Of a stretch of DNA of 64,000 bases, positions 1-8,760 are shown piece after piece; position 1 is the first letter of the stretch, and the number at the start of each line of letters is the position of its first letter. Source of the DNA: Colwellia demingiae. Lineage in GTDB: Bacteria > Pseudomonadota > Gammaproteobacteria > Enterobacterales > Alteromonadaceae. A program made the position numbers and the translations under genes. The notes under the pieces are model-generated. The model was given only the letters and a program-made list of their open reading frames with translations, ran no database searches and was not told the origin of the DNA. The stretch lies in the NCBI RefSeq assembly GCF_007954275.1, contig NZ_VOLT01000004.1:248001-312000 (forward strand). Reading direction: 5' to 3'.

Positions 1-285
1 AGGTCTCTGTTGAGGTTGTCCTTGATTTTTTTCTTTATTACCAAAGAAAAATTTGAATGCGTCAGGTACATTTTGTTGTGGCACATTATGGGTGCCTATT
101 ACAGAGATACTAACAACAGCTGGAGTTGCATGTTCAAGCATTGGAGCTAAGCTTGGCATTACATGACCATCTACTTGGGCAGGTAAGTTTGCTAATGCAG
201 GAGCGCTAGTAAGTGCTAAGGTAGAGGATAATAATGCGGCACTGATTACAATAGATAATTTAGATGATGTAAATGATTTTTTCAT
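1..285 (-). CDS. degQ: DegQ/HtrA-family periplasmic serine protease, N-terminal part (cut by window edge)
   Basis: Only the first 95 codons are in the window. The start ATG at 285 has a GGAG ribosome site about 9 bases upstream. The protein opens with a Sec signal peptide: MKK, a hydrophobic core, and a likely cut after APALA near residue 32. It continues with PSLAPMLEHATPAVVSISV and an FKFFFG segment, which matches the start of mature DegQ/DegP proteases. The catalytic His-Asp-Ser triad and PDZ domains lie outside the window. In the family these enzymes degrade or hold misfolded periplasmic proteins. The neighbour upstream on the same strand is zapG, as in E. coli, where the order is zapE-zapG-degQ-degS. 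That order favours DegQ over DegP, but the two cannot be separated from this fragment alone. Confidence 0.88.
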   Translation of the reverse strand, partial: MKKSFTSSKLSIVISAALLSSTLALTSAPALANLPAQVDGHVMPSLAPMLEHATPAVVSISVIGTHNVPQQNVPDAFKFFFGNKEKNQGQPQQRP

Positions 286-336
286 ATTTAAGCGTTCTCC
301 GAGGTTTATTGTTAACCCAATAAAAAAAGCTAACTG

Positions 337-400
337 TAGTTCAGTTAACTTTAATAAATACTCCTAAATAGACTGAACTAAAAAGCTTTAGTTCAGTTAA
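337..400. terminator. Inverted and direct repeat between zapG and degQ; possible weak terminator
   Basis: A perfect 11-base stem (ACTGAACTAAA at 372-382 and its complement at 387-397) has a 4-base loop. A direct copy of TAGTTCAGTTAA occurs at 337-348 as well as at 389-400. The stem lies 16 bases past the zapG stop on the minus strand, where a terminator would sit. It lacks a long T-run, so it may equally be a protein-binding site upstream of degQ. Confidence 0.4.
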
Positions 401-412
401 TCATGTATCAAA

Positions 413-868
413 TTACACTGTAGTTGTAACTTTTTGTTTCTGGTCGGCAAATAAACCACTTGGATTACCAGAATAATCAAGCGGTGCTTCAGTCATGGCT
501 TCAGCTGCTTCACTAGCACGCTTTTGGTGACGTAAAGTCGCCGTTTGTGCAAGTTGTTGTTGAGTCTCTGCAGAGAAAAATGGCATACCTTCAACTTCTA
601 CCGTAGTCGCTTTTTGTAGTAACTGAGTACTCTCTTGCATTTGCTTCATGGCTGTTTGACAAGTGTTATTCATTTGGTCAAGTAACTTGGCTGAACTTTC
701 TAAATGTTCGGCAACATCTAGTTTATATTGATCTAAAGCGGCTTCACTTTTATTGACTTGGTCCGCTAATTTACGTTGCTCTTGGCTTGTACTAGAAAGA
801 AGACGATTTGCGAAAAAACCACCGATGCCGCCGATGATAAAGATGACTAGAGCTATTACTACATTCAT
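413..868 (-). CDS. zapG: ZapG/YhcB, inner-membrane cell-division and envelope protein (DUF1043)
   Basis: The 151-residue protein has one N-terminal membrane helix (residues 3-21, rich in I, G and F). A long charged and Gln-rich coiled coil follows (about 25-85), then a short tail with VEGMPFFSAET and QQQLAQ. This is the layout of YhcB/ZapG, which links division and envelope synthesis in gammaproteobacteria. It should be anchored in the inner membrane with the coiled coil in the cytoplasm. It lies between zapE (divergent) and degQ (downstream, same strand), the same neighbours as in E. coli. The length is close to the family norm. Confidence 0.85.
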   Translation of the reverse strand: MNVVIALVIFIIGGIGGFFANRLLSSTSQEQRKLADQVNKSEAALDQYKLDVAEHLESSAKLLDQMNNTCQTAMKQMQESTQLLQKATTVEVEGMPFFSAETQQQLAQTATLRHQKRASEAAEAMTEAPLDYSGNPSGLFADQKQKVTTTV

Positions 869-1287
869 AGAGTGTACCTTACATTGTAAATAGAAATTAA
901 ATATGGTGCCAAGATAGATTATACTATCATCTAAACAATTTACTTAGTAAAAATATCTAGGTAAAAATTTATTTTTCAAGTGTATATTTTCGTTATCAAT
1001 CAAGATGCATGTTTTAGAGTACTTGAACAATTTCATTTCAAGGTGCTGTAATGAAATAATGATTATTTCATTATAAGTCACAGTAACGATTTGGTGATAT
1101 TGCTCAAGTACTTTTTCCATTGAGTTAACGTAACTTTATAGCGCGTTAAATAATTAAACCATAGAGTAATTATGCGTAAATTATTTTTCTTGCCTAGGGT
1201 TATTTTAATTCTCACTGCAATCTTGCACTTTCAATAGTAACGGGTATCGACATATTAATAATTGATTCAAAATAACATAGGCTCTCA
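869..1287. other. Intergenic region between divergent zapG and zapE
   Basis: This 419-base AT-rich stretch must hold promoters for both genes. A palindrome around 1049-1072 (AATGAAATAA, 3-base gap, TTATTTCATT) could be an operator. I see no further gene or RNA here. Confidence 0.4.
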
Positions 1288-2403
1288 ATGATAAAGCTCT
1301 CTCCTATAGATAAGTATAAACAAGATTTAACCAGAGATGATTTTCTTTTTGATGCAGCACAAGAAAATGCTGTTATTCATTTACAACGCTTATATGACGA
1401 CTTACAAAGCAAGCCATTAGCTGTTTCCGGTTTTAAAAAAGTACTTAACCGCTGGAAAAAAGTATATAAAAAACAAGAACAACAACCCATTAAAGGCTTA
1501 TATTTTTGGGGGGGAGTGGGTCGAGGTAAAACCTACTTAGTTGATACTTTTTTTGACAGCTTACCTTTTAAAAATAAAATGCGAGTACACTTTCATCGTT
1601 TTATGCACAGAGTTCATCAAGAACTCAAAGGTTTGTCAGGACAGTCTGACCCGCTGAAAATTATTGCTAAGAAATTTGCAGATGAAACACAAATCATCTG
1701 TTTCGATGAATTTTTTGTTTCTGATATTACCGATGCCATGATTTTAGGCACATTATTTGAGGAATTATTTGCGCATAATGTCACGTTAGTAGCGACATCT
1801 AATATTATCCCTGATGAGTTGTATCGTAATGGATTGCAACGTGAGCGCTTTTTACCGGCTATAAAACTTATCAATCAGCATACTCTCATTGTTAATGTTG
1901 ATAGTGGTGTTGATTATCGTCTAAGAACCTTAGAGCAAGCGGAAATATTTCATTATCCTCTTGATGCTCAAGCAGATGAAAACTTAAAGCATTACTTTAA
2001 GCAACTCTCGGCAGATGAGGGTAAAGCAGGGCAATCTATTGAGATTCATAATCGTCCATTAGAAACTGTTTTAGTGAGTGATGGCGTGGTGTATTTTGAC
2101 TTTTCAGTACTTTGTGAAAGTGCACGTAGCCAGGGTGACTACATGGAAATTAGTCAACTTTATCACACGGTATTAATGGCTAATGTTAAAGAAATGGGGC
2201 CTGATAGCGATGACACAACTCGCCGCTTTATTGCTTTGGTTGATGAATTCTATGAACGTAATGTGAAGCTGATTATGTCGGCAGAGCTGCCTTTAGATGA
2301 TCTGTATAGCGGTGGTCGTTTAGCCTTTGAATTTAAGCGTTGCTTAAGCCGTTTACAAGAAATGCAATCTCATGACTATCTTGCCAGTGAACATCTTCCA
2401 TAG
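1288..2403 (+). CDS. zapE: Cell division ATPase ZapE (AFG1-like)
   Basis: The 371-residue P-loop ATPase has Walker A GGVGRGKT at 75-82 and Walker B IICFDEF at 136-142. A sensor-like ATSN motif lies near 170, and the characteristic HFHRFMHRVH segment is at 101-110. These features and the length match ZapE (formerly YhcM), related to mitochondrial AFG1. ZapE acts on FtsZ rings during constriction under low oxygen or heat. The gene is divergent from zapG. A strong bidirectional terminator follows 28 bases after the stop. The start ATG at 1288 fits the family's N-terminus (SPIDKYKQDL). Confidence 0.93.
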   Translation: MIKLSPIDKYKQDLTRDDFLFDAAQENAVIHLQRLYDDLQSKPLAVSGFKKVLNRWKKVYKKQEQQPIKGLYFWGGVGRGKTYLVDTFFDSLPFKNKMRVHFHRFMHRVHQELKGLSGQSDPLKIIAKKFADETQIICFDEFFVSDITDAMILGTLFEELFAHNVTLVATSNIIPDELYRNGLQRERFLPAIKLINQHTLIVNVDSGVDYRLRTLEQAEIFHYPLDAQADENLKHYFKQLSADEGKAGQSIEIHNRPLETVLVSDGVVYFDFSVLCESARSQGDYMEISQLYHTVLMANVKEMGPDSDDTTRRFIALVDEFYERNVKLIMSAELPLDDLYSGGRLAFEFKRCLSRLQEMQSHDYLASEHLP

Positions 2404-2431
2404 GCGGTAGCTTCTAACTGGAAAAATAACT

Positions 2432-2465
2432 AAAAAGCCCGGTTCATTCATGAACCGGGCTTTTT
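2432..2465. terminator. Bidirectional intrinsic terminator between zapE and cnoX
   Basis: The stem AAAAAGCCCGGTTCA pairs perfectly with TGAACCGGGCTTTTT around a 4-base loop. It has a T-run on either strand, so it can end both zapE (plus) and the convergent cnoX-like gene (minus). Confidence 0.93.
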
Positions 2466-2505
2466 ATTATTTATACGCTAATCTTTCAGCATTTAGTTAT
2501 AACTA

Positions 2506-3348
2506 TTAATACATTAAAGTGTATAGCTTTCTACGAAACTTTGCTGCGAGAGGATCGCCATCAGGTAAAGCTTTTAATACATCAAGAAATAATTCTTTGC
2601 TTCTCTCTTTTGTACTCTCATCACCTGCTTGTACTAAACGAAATAATATCGTGAGTGCATCTTCTTGGCGATTAACTTGGCTGTACTGAGCAGCAAGTTG
2701 CTGACTGAGGTTAATATCATCAGGCGTTGCTATTAATTGTGCTTCTAACGCTTTTATTTCTGGAGAATTTTCCGCTTGCTCAGCTAATTCTAACTTGGCT
2801 ATTAAAGCGTGATATTCACTATCTTGGTCAACCATCATTATGGTGTCTAATAATATTTTTGCTTCACTGTTTTTACCTGTTTGTAAGTAAACATCAATTA
2901 AGATTAACTTAATGTCAGCGCGACTATTATCAATTTCATAGGCCTGTGTTATGGCATTTTGAGCTTCAACTAGCAGGTTCTCCTCAAGTGCCGCTTTGGC
3001 TTGACCGAGTAAGAAATCTTCAGGTTTTGGTAAGTGCTTATCTAGAAATTCAGCAATGCTTGCGTCATCTTGTGGTCCAGAAATACCATCTAGAGGCTGG
3101 GCATCTTTTAATAAAATAGCCGTAGGTAAGCCTTTAATACCAAATTGCTCTGCGATTTGTCCTTGGCTTTGACAATCAACAGTCGCTAAAGTGATATGTT
3201 CGCTTAGGTTTGATAGTTTAGCCGCTAACTTATTTCGTAACTCAACACTTTCTGGCACTTGTTCAGCCCAAAAGCTAACGAGTACTAACTTGTTTCTTGA
3301 CTCTTCAACAACGACTTGTTGAAAATTATCTAGGGTAATAGCAATCAT
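2506..3348 (-). CDS. cnoX: CnoX/YbbN-like thioredoxin-fold co-chaperone with TPR repeats
   Basis: The 280-residue protein has an N-terminal thioredoxin fold (about 1-110) and helical TPR-like repeats (about 115-270). The TPR part opens with LLGQAKAALEENLLVEAQNAI. The cis-Pro region (GIKGLPTAILL) is present. Where thioredoxin has WCGPC this protein has WAEQVPES (27-34), so both active-site cysteines are absent. CnoX proteins deliver substrates to GroEL and DnaK and often lack a dithiol. A purely holdase or structural role is therefore likely here rather than redox catalysis. It converges on zapE and is single or first in its unit, with uppP upstream on the same strand. Confidence 0.85.
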   Translation of the reverse strand: MIAITLDNFQQVVVEESRNKLVLVSFWAEQVPESVELRNKLAAKLSNLSEHITLATVDCQSQGQIAEQFGIKGLPTAILLKDAQPLDGISGPQDDASIAEFLDKHLPKPEDFLLGQAKAALEENLLVEAQNAITQAYEIDNSRADIKLILIDVYLQTGKNSEAKILLDTIMMVDQDSEYHALIAKLELAEQAENSPEIKALEAQLIATPDDINLSQQLAAQYSQVNRQEDALTILFRLVQAGDESTKERSKELFLDVLKALPDGDPLAAKFRRKLYTLMY

Positions 3349-3438
3349 ATTTTATTCTCGAATGTGTTGGTAATATTTTGATAATTATATTTTTAATATG
3401 TGATTGGTGCTGTTTCTACTGAGCCCGGTAAAGGAATT

Positions 3439-4260
3439 CTATCCTAAGATAAACCAAAGTAAGCCAACACCTAGAATTAATCGATAGATAACAAACGGCA
3501 TCATGCCTAGCTTTTCTAATAAAATGAGAAAGTAATGAATACAAGCATAGGCGCTAACAAAAGCTAACAAACTGCCTAATCCCATAGCAAACCAATCGAC
3601 ACTCTCAGTTGATAAAATGAGTTTTAAGGTTAAATAACTACCCGCCATCGCGATAGCAGGGATAGACAGTAAAAATGAAAAACGAGCGGCATTATCACGG
3701 CTTAAACCTAACATTAAACCAATAGTCATGGTAATACCTGAACGTGAGGTTCCAGGTATTAAAGCAACAGCTTGTGCTAAGCCAATTAACATTGCGCCTT
3801 TAAGACCTAATTTTTCCATAGGTTTATGTTTAGTGCGTTTACCTGCCTTGATATCGGCAAAACCTAAAAGGAAACCAAAAAGTAGGGTAGTCGCAGCAAT
3901 CACTAATGCAGAACGTAAATGCTCCTCGATAAAGTCTTTACCTAATAAACCAAATAAGCCGGCGGGAATCGTAGCGAGTAGAATCCACCATGACAATTTA
4001 GCATCAAAACTTCCGCGACCTTTCTCTGGACCTACGCCGACAGTACCTAACCAGGCAACTGCCATAACACCAAGCTCTTTACGAAAATACATCATAACAG
4101 CCAATAAAGTGCCAACATGCACAGCAACATCAAAGGCTAGACCTTGATCTTGCCAACCTAAAACTTGTGAGGGCAATATTAAATGTGCTGAACTGGAAAT
4201 AGGCAAGAATTCGGTTAAGCCTTGTAATAAGGCCAGAATAATTATTTCTAAAGTGCTCAT
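3439..4260 (-). CDS. uppP: Undecaprenyl-diphosphate phosphatase UppP/BacA
   Basis: The 273-residue multi-pass membrane protein has both family signatures: [11 protein letters not shown] at 17-27 and PGTSRSG at 169-175, which form the active site facing the periplasm. It has 7-8 hydrophobic segments. UppP removes a phosphate from C55-PP, recycling the lipid carrier for peptidoglycan and O-antigen synthesis; over-expression gives bacitracin resistance in the family. The length is normal. The ATG at 4260 is preceded by an AGGACAA-type site. It lies downstream of folK on the same strand with a 61-base gap. Confidence 0.96.
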   Translation of the reverse strand: MSTLEIIILALLQGLTEFLPISSSAHLILPSQVLGWQDQGLAFDVAVHVGTLLAVMMYFRKELGVMAVAWLGTVGVGPEKGRGSFDAKLSWWILLATIPAGLFGLLGKDFIEEHLRSALVIAATTLLFGFLLGFADIKAGKRTKHKPMEKLGLKGAMLIGLAQAVALIPGTSRSGITMTIGLMLGLSRDNAARFSFLLSIPAIAMAGSYLTLKLILSTESVDWFAMGLGSLLAFVSAYACIHYFLILLEKLGMMPFVIYRLILGVGLLWFILG

Positions 4261-4321
4261 GGGGTGTTAGTTGTCCTTTACTATTTTTGGATGGGATAAT
4301 TAAATTTAATCAGAATCGTCA

Positions 4322-4819
4322 CTACCAGCAGTTAGCTACAATACTAAGTTGCTGACTGGTTTTATTATAGGCTTGCCATAAGTCTCGATAATTTTGTTTT
4401 ACAATAGGGTGGGTAAGCCCAGGTGCAACTTGACTCAAAGGCCATAAAACAAAGGCATTTTTAGTTATTTCATCACGGGGTAGTTGTGCTGGTTGGTCAA
4501 TAATTAAATCATCAAACAATAACAAATCAAGATCTAAGCTACGTGGGCTAAACTTCTTCGCGTTATGGTCACGGCCGTGAGAAAATTCTATGGCGCGTAA
4601 CATACTGGCCACTTCTTCGATGCTTTGTGTGCATTTGATGCCTATCACCATATTATAAAAAGCGGCACCATCAAAACCAACGGCCTTGCTTTCAAATAAG
4701 GACGATAATGTTAACTGTTCAAATGGCAGCTCAAATGCTTTAGCTAACGAGAGTAGACCTTGCTTAACGTAATGCTCACGGTTAATGTTGCTACCCAATG
4801 AAATATAGATTTGAGCCAT
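4322..4819 (-). CDS. folK: FolK-type pyrophosphokinase, divergent paralogue linked to folB
   Basis: The 165-residue protein has the HPPK fold signature ISLGSN (6-11) and the magnesium motif SLDLDLLLFD, with D96 and D98 as metal ligands. HPPK transfers pyrophosphate from ATP to 6-hydroxymethyl-7,8-dihydropterin in folate synthesis. Unlike the second copy at 40783-41283, it has AKKFSPRS where the classical enzyme has an RWGPRT loop. It also lacks the PHY motif (here LPRDEI). It overlaps folB by one base (TAATG), so the two are translationally coupled. It may be a working HPPK with altered loops or have a related pterin role. The family call is firm; exact activity is less certain. Confidence 0.85.
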   Translation of the reverse strand: MAQIYISLGSNINREHYVKQGLLSLAKAFELPFEQLTLSSLFESKAVGFDGAAFYNMVIGIKCTQSIEEVASMLRAIEFSHGRDHNAKKFSPRSLDLDLLLFDDLIIDQPAQLPRDEITKNAFVLWPLSQVAPGLTHPIVKQNYRDLWQAYNKTSQQLSIVANCW

Positions 4820-5190
4820 TAAGCGATTATCTCAACAGTTTGCGTACCACGTTCAATTTCAACACCAACAGTTTGGGCATTATGAACTGCGCCAGGTTTA
4901 CCAATGAATAGCTTTAACCAGGGTATTTGGTATTGAGTCATTAAATAACTTGCTAAGCGTTCAGCAAGCGTCTCAATTAAGTCAACGGGATTATCGTTGG
5001 CAAAGCGCTCTATAGCGACTGAGATATCGGCATAATCCAATGTTTTTGCTAGTTCGTCATTCAGCGCTGCATTGGCCGTATTCCAGCCCATGGCTAGATC
5101 AATGACCAAGGTTTGCTTTATCTCTTTTTCCCACTGAAAAAAACCAATAGTGGTTTGGATACTTAAACCCTTGATGAACACCTTATCCAT
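4819..5190 (-). CDS. folB: Dihydroneopterin aldolase
   Basis: The 123-residue protein has the N-terminal TTIGFFQWE motif (catalytic-type Glu at 21) and KPGAVHNAQTVGVEIERG near the C-terminus, with the conserved Lys at 98. These are hallmarks of FolB, which cleaves 7,8-dihydroneopterin to 6-hydroxymethyl-dihydropterin and glycolaldehyde. The product is the substrate of the next gene, which starts on the base where folB ends. It is divergent from plsY, the common arrangement plsY/folB in gammaproteobacteria. Confidence 0.95.
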   Translation of the reverse strand: MDKVFIKGLSIQTTIGFFQWEKEIKQTLVIDLAMGWNTANAALNDELAKTLDYADISVAIERFANDNPVDLIETLAERLASYLMTQYQIPWLKLFIGKPGAVHNAQTVGVEIERGTQTVEIIA

Positions 5191-5345
5191 GACTTACCTG
5201 TTATGTTGTTAGAAGAACTATTGCAGTACTTAGGCAATTGTTACAAAATAAGAAAGGATTTTACCTGCGAAGTGGTAGAAAAACTAGCAGAGATGAAGAT
5301 AGAATATTAACCTTATAGTACTTAACAATGGATTTCGTCATTTAG

Positions 5346-5936
5346 ATGTTGCTACTTACGCTCACTATGATCATTGCCGCTTACCTAATAGGCTCTATTT
5401 CGAGTGCTATTTTAGTATGCCGATTCTCAGGTCTTCCAGATCCTAGGACAACAGGGTCAAAAAACCCTGGCGCAACGAATGTGCTACGTATGAGCAATAA
5501 ATTCATTGCTGCAACGGTATTATTTCTTGATATTCTTAAGGGGACTATTCCTGTTTGGGGAGCTTATTTTTTAAAAATAGATTCCCTATATTTAGGCTTT
5601 ATTGGTGTTTCCGCTTGCTTAGGGCACATGTACCCAATATTTTTCAATTTTAAGGGTGGAAAAGCGGTAGCTACAGCGTTGGGTACTTTATTACCCATTG
5701 GTTTTACGTTGGGAGGATTGTTAATTCTTACATGGGTATCAGTGGTGAAGCTTACTAAATATTCCAGTCTAGCGGCCATTGTCACCGTCTCTATTGCACC
5801 ACTTTATGTCTATTTCTTAAAACCGCTATATGTTTATCCAACTTTGATGCTTAGCGCTCTGATATTATTTCGCCACCGAGATAACATTAAGCGTTTACTT
5901 AAAGGTACAGAAAGTAAAATCACCCATAAAATTTAA
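5346..5936 (+). CDS. plsY: Glycerol-3-phosphate acyltransferase PlsY
   Basis: The 196-residue integral membrane protein carries the three PlsY motifs: [11 protein letters not shown] (16-26), [12 protein letters not shown] (37-48) and [12 protein letters not shown] near residue 103. PlsY transfers acyl groups from acyl-phosphate to glycerol-3-phosphate, the first step of phospholipid synthesis. No strong ribosome site precedes the ATG at 5346. An upstream ATG runs into a stop, so this start or the Met at codon 8 are the only options. The gene is divergent from folB. Confidence 0.94.
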   Translation: MLLLTLTMIIAAYLIGSISSAILVCRFSGLPDPRTTGSKNPGATNVLRMSNKFIAATVLFLDILKGTIPVWGAYFLKIDSLYLGFIGVSACLGHMYPIFFNFKGGKAVATALGTLLPIGFTLGGLLILTWVSVVKLTKYSSLAAIVTVSIAPLYVYFLKPLYVYPTLMLSALILFRHRDNIKRLLKGTESKITHKI

Positions 5937-6006
5937 TAAGTCATCTATAAAACTTAGTAATCACCTATATACACGAATAGTGCACAGGTGATTAGTATTC
6001 TAGGTT

Positions 6007-6321
6007 TATACCCGTTCCACTTGAAGGTGCATGATTCAGCTGGAATTAGAAACGCCTTTAGGCAAGGCTTTGATTGAAGTGAATGGTTGCTCAGGAGAAT
6101 ATGCTCCTGCATTCTCTAATAAGCTGCATCCATGCAGCGTCCTTGTCGAAATCAATAACGCAGCATAAAGCGTTTCTAAACCAGCCCGTTGGGGAAGGCT
6201 GAGCAAATCATACTCTACGTTACATTTATTTTTAAGGGAATAACCCTTAATAAAAAAATGTGCCTTAATTATGAATCGCTCAGCCTTTCTGAAACGAGCA
6301 CCTTCAAGTGGAGCGGGTATA
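6007..6321. mobile_element. MITE-like palindromic element, family 1, copy A (315 bp)
   Basis: The ends are 24-base inverted repeats with one mismatch. The left end begins TATACCCGTTCCACTTGAAG and the right end is its complement. No transposase is encoded; short open frames inside are by-products. Two shorter copies occur in opposite orientation at 43645-43910 and 63526-63792. This copy is about 48 bases longer because of an extra stretch around 6085-6150. Each end carries TATA, compatible with insertion at TA. It ends 4 bases from the tsaD stop codon. Confidence 0.85.
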
Positions 6322-6325
6322 GTTG

Positions 6326-7375
6326 TTATTTTACTGGAGGCAGCGAATCCAAAGCCCATCGAGGGTTAGCTTTAAAGGTTAAGTCGGCATCTGTACCTGC
6401 TTTTAAACGCTGTAAACCCGCATAAGCAATCATAGCGCCATTATCAGTACAAAACTCAGGACGAGGGTAAAAAACACTACCACCAAGTTTCTTTGTGGTT
6501 ATTGCCAACTGCTCTCGTAAAGCAGTATTAGCGCTTACACCACCAGCAATCACCAATCGGCTTAATTTCTCTTGTTGCAGGGCTCGTTTGCACTTTATCG
6601 CTAAGGTATCTACCACTGCTTGTTGAAAAGCATGAGCGATATCGGCATTAGTTTGTTTCAGTTCTGTATCAGTTAAATCTGTGCATTCTTTACGAACTAA
6701 GGTTCCTGCCGCTGTCTTTAAACCACTAAAGCTAAAATCCAAGCCTGGTCTATCAGTCATAGGGCGAGGTAATTTAAAACGTCCTGCTTCACCGCTTTCA
6801 GCCATCTTAGATAACGCTGGTCCTCCAGGGTAGTCTAACCCTAGTAATTTAGCTGTTTTATCAAAAGCTTCACCGGCAGCATCATCAACTGATTCACCGA
6901 GTAGCTTGTATTCACCGATAGCATCGACACGTACCAGCATGGTATGTCCGCCAGAAACTAGTAAAGCGACAAAAGGAAATTCAGGTACATCATCTTCAAG
7001 CATAGGTGCTAATAGATGGCCTTCCATATGATGTACAGGAACAGCGGGTAGCTCCCAACCATAAGCCAAGCTTCGACCAATAGAGCAACCAACCAATAGT
7101 GCGCCAACTAAACCAGGGCCTGCAGTGTAAGCAACACCGTCTAAATCTTGAGGAGTAAGGTTGGCATCTGCTAATACTTGCTTAATTAAAGGAATAGTTT
7201 TGCGGACATGATCTCTTGATGCTAGTTCAGGCACCACGCCACCGTAATCAGCATGAACGGCTATTTGACTATATAAGCGATGGGCGAGTATGCCTTCAGG
7301 ACTATCACCTAGGCCGTCATCATAAATGGCGATACCTGTTTCATCACAAGAAGTTTCAATACCCAAAATACGCAT
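6326..7375 (-). CDS. tsaD: tRNA N6-threonylcarbamoyladenosine synthase TsaD
   Basis: The 349-residue ASKHA-fold protein starts [13 protein letters not shown] and carries the metal-binding HHMEGH motif (115-120). It also has the nucleotide-binding [10 protein letters not shown] segment near residue 278. TsaD with TsaB and TsaE transfers threonylcarbamoyl to A37 of tRNAs reading ANN codons, an essential modification. The length is typical. It is divergent from rpsU, the usual arrangement in gammaproteobacteria. The 3' end abuts a MITE. Confidence 0.97.
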   Translation of the reverse strand: MRILGIETSCDETGIAIYDDGLGDSPEGILAHRLYSQIAVHADYGGVVPELASRDHVRKTIPLIKQVLADANLTPQDLDGVAYTAGPGLVGALLVGCSIGRSLAYGWELPAVPVHHMEGHLLAPMLEDDVPEFPFVALLVSGGHTMLVRVDAIGEYKLLGESVDDAAGEAFDKTAKLLGLDYPGGPALSKMAESGEAGRFKLPRPMTDRPGLDFSFSGLKTAAGTLVRKECTDLTDTELKQTNADIAHAFQQAVVDTLAIKCKRALQQEKLSRLVIAGGVSANTALREQLAITTKKLGGSVFYPRPEFCTDNGAMIAYAGLQRLKAGTDADLTFKANPRWALDSLPPVK

Positions 7376-7798
7376 AAATATATAATCTCAAAAAAAGCTC
7401 AAAAAATAGGAAGTGTAACCAATAATTACTCGGTTAAATAACCATAAATATTAGCGAGGTAATTTTACTGTGTTTATAAGGTAGACACCAGCGTATTCAA
7501 ACAAAGGTTGCCCTTTGGGCTCATTTAAAGCAGCTTTACTCATTGTCGCTCGTTTTTCACATAGAATACCAGAGTACAAAACTCGCGCCGCGATTAAAGG
7601 TGCTTAACATTGAATAAATTTAGTCCTGAAAGAGCAATAGGCCTTAAATTAATCTTTACATTGATGGGGGCTTAGCAGTAGAATACGGCACCAATTTTTA
7701 ATAGAGTGGGTGTGGATGAGGCAAGCATTACAAATATTTGTATTGTTCAGTCGAAATCAGTCACCAATTTATATAGCTACCCTAAGGTAATAAAGTAC
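7376..7798. promoter_or_regulatory. Divergent tsaD/rpsU control region with a sigma-70 promoter at 7655-7684
   Basis: TTTACA (7655-7660), an 18-base spacer and TAGAAT (7679-7684) form a good sigma-70 promoter for rpsU. It leaves a leader of roughly 105 bases. No LexA box like that of the E. coli rpsU operon is visible. The remaining sequence upstream shows no gene. Confidence 0.55.
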
Positions 7799-8014
7799 AT
7801 GCCAGTAATTAAAGTAAGAGAAAACGAACCATTTGACGTTGCATTACGTCGTTTTAAACGTTCATGTGAAAAAGCAGGAATCCTTTCAGAAGTTCGTCGT
7901 CGCGAATCTTATGAAAAGCCGACTTGGGAACGTAAACGTAAGAAAGCAGCTGCTGTTAAACGTGCTGCGAAGAAAGTTTCTCGTGAGAACGCTCGTCGCG
8001 TTCGCATGTACTAA
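7799..8014 (+). CDS. rpsU: Small ribosomal subunit protein bS21
   Basis: The 71-residue basic protein starts [20 protein letters not shown] and ends in a Lys/Arg/Ala-rich tail, as in all gammaproteobacterial bS21. The open frame extends upstream to 7706, but the family start is the ATG at 7799, preceded by AAGG about 9 bases away. bS21 is a 30S protein needed for initiation. It is the first gene of the classical macromolecular synthesis operon (rpsU-yqeY-dnaG-rpoD). Confidence 0.97.
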   Translation: MPVIKVRENEPFDVALRRFKRSCEKAGILSEVRRRESYEKPTWERKRKKAAAVKRAAKKVSRENARRVRMY

Positions 8015-8065
8015 GAATTATCTTAGTATAACTATTCTAAGAGATTGCCTACTATGGAGAGAAAT

Positions 8066-8515
8066 ATGTCACTTCTAAGTCAACTCAAAGATGAAATGAA
8101 AATTGCTATGCGAGCCAAAGACAAATTACGTCTTGGTGTAATTCGCATGGCGCTTTCTGCAATTAAGCTAGCAGAAATTGATCATAAAACCGAAGCAACT
8201 GATGAGAACATCGTTGTGCTTTTAACCAAAATGGTTAAACAGCGCAAAGAATCCATTAAGATGTTTACTGAAGGTGGTCGTGATGAATTGGCAGAAAAAG
8301 AAGCTGCGGAAGTCGTTGCTTTAAACTTTTTTATGCCGCAACCGCTTAGTGCAGAAGAAATTAATGAATTAATAAGCAAGGCAATCGTTGAATCTGGAGC
8401 AGCCTCTATGGCTGATATGGGTAAAGTGATGGCAGTGTTAAAACCTTTAATGCAAGGCAAAGCAGACATGGGCGCAGTAAGCGGTCAAGTAAGAGCAGGT
8501 CTTCAAGGTTTATAG
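8066..8515 (+). CDS. yqeY: GatB/YqeY domain protein
   Basis: The 149-residue helical protein starts MSLLSQLKDEMKIAMRAKDK and ends in the GKVMAVLKPLMQGKADMGAV motif. This is the YqeY family, homologous to the tail of the amidotransferase subunit GatB, and probably binds tRNA or RNA. The ATG at 8066 has GGAGAG 4 bases upstream and fits the family start better than an ATG 21 bases earlier. It lies between rpsU and dnaG, as in Vibrio and Shewanella relatives. Its molecular role is not established in the family. Confidence 0.93.
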   Translation: MSLLSQLKDEMKIAMRAKDKLRLGVIRMALSAIKLAEIDHKTEATDENIVVLLTKMVKQRKESIKMFTEGGRDELAEKEAAEVVALNFFMPQPLSAEEINELISKAIVESGAASMADMGKVMAVLKPLMQGKADMGAVSGQVRAGLQGL

Positions 8516-8555
8516 TTAAGGCTTTATAGCGAATACTATATTTACTACATTAAAG

Positions 8556-8590
8556 AAAACCGTAATGGCTTTAGCTATTACGGTTTTTTT
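8556..8590 (+). terminator. Intrinsic terminator or attenuator between yqeY and dnaG
   Basis: AACCGTAAT pairs with ATTACGGTT, followed by a 7-T run. Because it lies inside the operon it probably reduces dnaG transcription relative to rpsU, as the known terminator between rpsU and dnaG does in E. coli. Confidence 0.85.
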
Positions 8591-8646
8591 ATGATTTTTT
8601 TTTAAGGTTTATGTCGCTGAAACTTAAAAATACCAGCAACTTTCTT

Positions 8647-8670
8647 ACCAGTATTGTGTAGAATACTGGT
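8647..8670. repeat. Perfect hairpin upstream of dnaG
   Basis: ACCAGTATT (8647-8655) pairs with AATACTGGT (8662-8670) around a 6-base loop. It has no T-run. It sits directly before the small element at 8674-8727 and may be an RNA-processing or operator structure. Confidence 0.5.
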
Positions 8671-8673
8671 GTA

Positions 8674-8727
8674 ATACCAAACAGATTAATTCTCGCTAAG
8701 TAATCAATAAATTAGTCCTGTTGGTAT
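8674..8727. mobile_element. Deletion remnant of MITE-like family 2 (54 bp)
   Basis: It begins ATACCAAACAGATTAATT and ends with the complementary GTCCTGTTGGTAT. Its right 37-38 bases (TCTCGCTAAG, then CAATAAATTAGTCC) match the right end of the 265-bp element at 34003-34267. It therefore looks like the same family with its core removed, lodged between yqeY and dnaG. Confidence 0.7.
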
Positions 8728-8760
8728 ATATTTTCCCTTTAAAGATGACTCTAAAACACT

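Noticed and set aside
6036-6425. Open frames on both strands within copy A of the MITE
   Set aside because: They cross the inverted ends and run into tsaD antisense; not protein-like and not kept in copies B and C.
7706-7798. 31-codon N-terminal extension of rpsU
   Set aside because: bS21 is 71 residues and starts MPVIKV; the ATG at 7799 has its own AAGG site.
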